Assembly (NCBI GenBank): GCA_001556995.1
Contig: LSKF01000123.1
Location: 1 to 12,143, forward strand
Source: Erythrobacteraceae bacterium CCH12-C2
GTDB taxonomy: Bacteria; Pseudomonadota; Alphaproteobacteria; Sphingomonadales; Sphingomonadaceae
Direction: 5' to 3'
DNA: 12,143 bases
Part shown: positions 11,948-12,143 of the stretch, in pieces
Position numbering within the stretch: the stretch's first letter is position 1
Layout of the letters: each line of letters begins with the position of its first letter
Program-made: the position numbers and the translations under genes
The notes under the pieces: model-generated
Databases searched by the model: none
Told to the model about the DNA's origin: nothing
What the model saw: only the letters and a program-made list of their open reading frames with translations

Positions 11948-12143
11948 TCAGGCCGCAAGCGCAGCGTCGCCTGACGCATCGTCAAACTGCTCAGGGATGA
12001 TCTTCCCGCCGAGCTTCAGGAGCAGGCTCGACGCTTCCTCGGCCTTTGCCGCAGCGGTCAGGATTGCGCGGTCGTCATCCTTCAGCAGCCTGAGTAATCG
12101 CGAGGTATCGATAATGTGAAGGAACGCGGCTTTAGCGTCTGAA
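11948..12143 (-). CDS. Partial gene, C-terminal 65 codons of a helical protein
   Basis: A minus-strand frame is open from the right edge of the window to TGA at 11948-11950. It reads AAFLHIIDTSRLLRLLKDDD, AILTAAAKAEEASSLLLKL and GGKIIPEQFDDASGDAALAA, which is strongly helical with an Ala-rich amphipathic middle. I do not recognise the family. The start and most of the gene lie outside. Codon use and a stop placed just before the ribosome site of the next gene (TGA then GGGAGG) make it a real coding end and the upstream member of an operon with the 140-residue protein. It is probably another element-borne protein of unknown function. Confidence 0.75.
   Translation of the reverse strand, partial: SDAKAAFLHIIDTSRLLRLLKDDDRAILTAAAKAEEASSLLLKLGGKIIPEQFDDASGDAALAA

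Noticed and set aside
1..12143. CRISPR array, tRNA or rRNA genes, integrase, relaxase
   Set aside because: No regular spaced repeats, no cloverleaf-like segment and no tyrosine or serine recombinase or relaxase motif was seen in any frame.

Overview
The window looks like DNA from an alphaproteobacterium, most likely a sphingomonad (Novosphingobium/Sphingobium/Sphingopyxis type). Genes are GC-rich with good Shine-Dalgarno sites. The catabolic genes (a CYP101-like P450, short-chain dehydrogenases, an EthD-like small protein) and the accessory genes (AlpA-like regulator, SSB, DUF2493 protein, a pilin-like remnant) resemble sets common on sphingomonad chromosomes, plasmids and integrative elements. 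This is inferred from protein resemblance alone; no rRNA or tRNA is present to confirm it.

Region 1 (about 1-4620) is catabolic. A cysteine-free HxlR-type repressor (270-644, minus) overlaps by ATGA the start of a RutE-like nitroreductase that is cut off after 77 codons near the left edge. Divergently, a probable operon runs rightward: CYP101-like cytochrome P450 (780-2006), a small dimeric alpha/beta-barrel protein (2062-2367), an SDR dehydrogenase (2412-3170) and, after a 157-base gap with its own possible operator, a second P450 (3328-4620). The obvious reading is hydroxylation of a small hydrophobic, perhaps terpenoid, substrate followed by alcohol oxidation. No ferredoxin or ferredoxin reductase lies in the window.

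Region 2 (4621-6465) holds one leftward SDR with an unusually wide Ser-Tyr spacing (4913-5779) between two poorly coding stretches. The right-hand stretch ends in a segment of about one-fifth GC (around 6328-6412) that marks a change in character of the DNA.

Region 3 (6466-12143) is accessory, mobile-element-like DNA. It contains an AlpA-type regulator and an Xre-type regulator with iterated upstream repeats, a truncated conjugative-pilin-like ORF overlapping a small coiled-coil gene, a bidirectional terminator, ssb, a PIN-domain toxin with an HTH antitoxin, a DUF2493 (SLOG) protein, a conserved acidic 140-residue protein and the 3' end of another gene. No integrase, relaxase or attachment site is visible.

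The most interesting observation is a pair of structured minus-strand elements, in the leaders of ssb (8619-8708) and of the DUF2493 gene (11301-11404). They share a three-way-junction layout: a GCGCA/TGCGC closing stem, a short side hairpin, an outer stem beginning AACCC/GGGTT and a nested inner hairpin. Their stem sequences differ but keep pairing. This looks like a cis-regulatory RNA family controlling genes of a mobile element.
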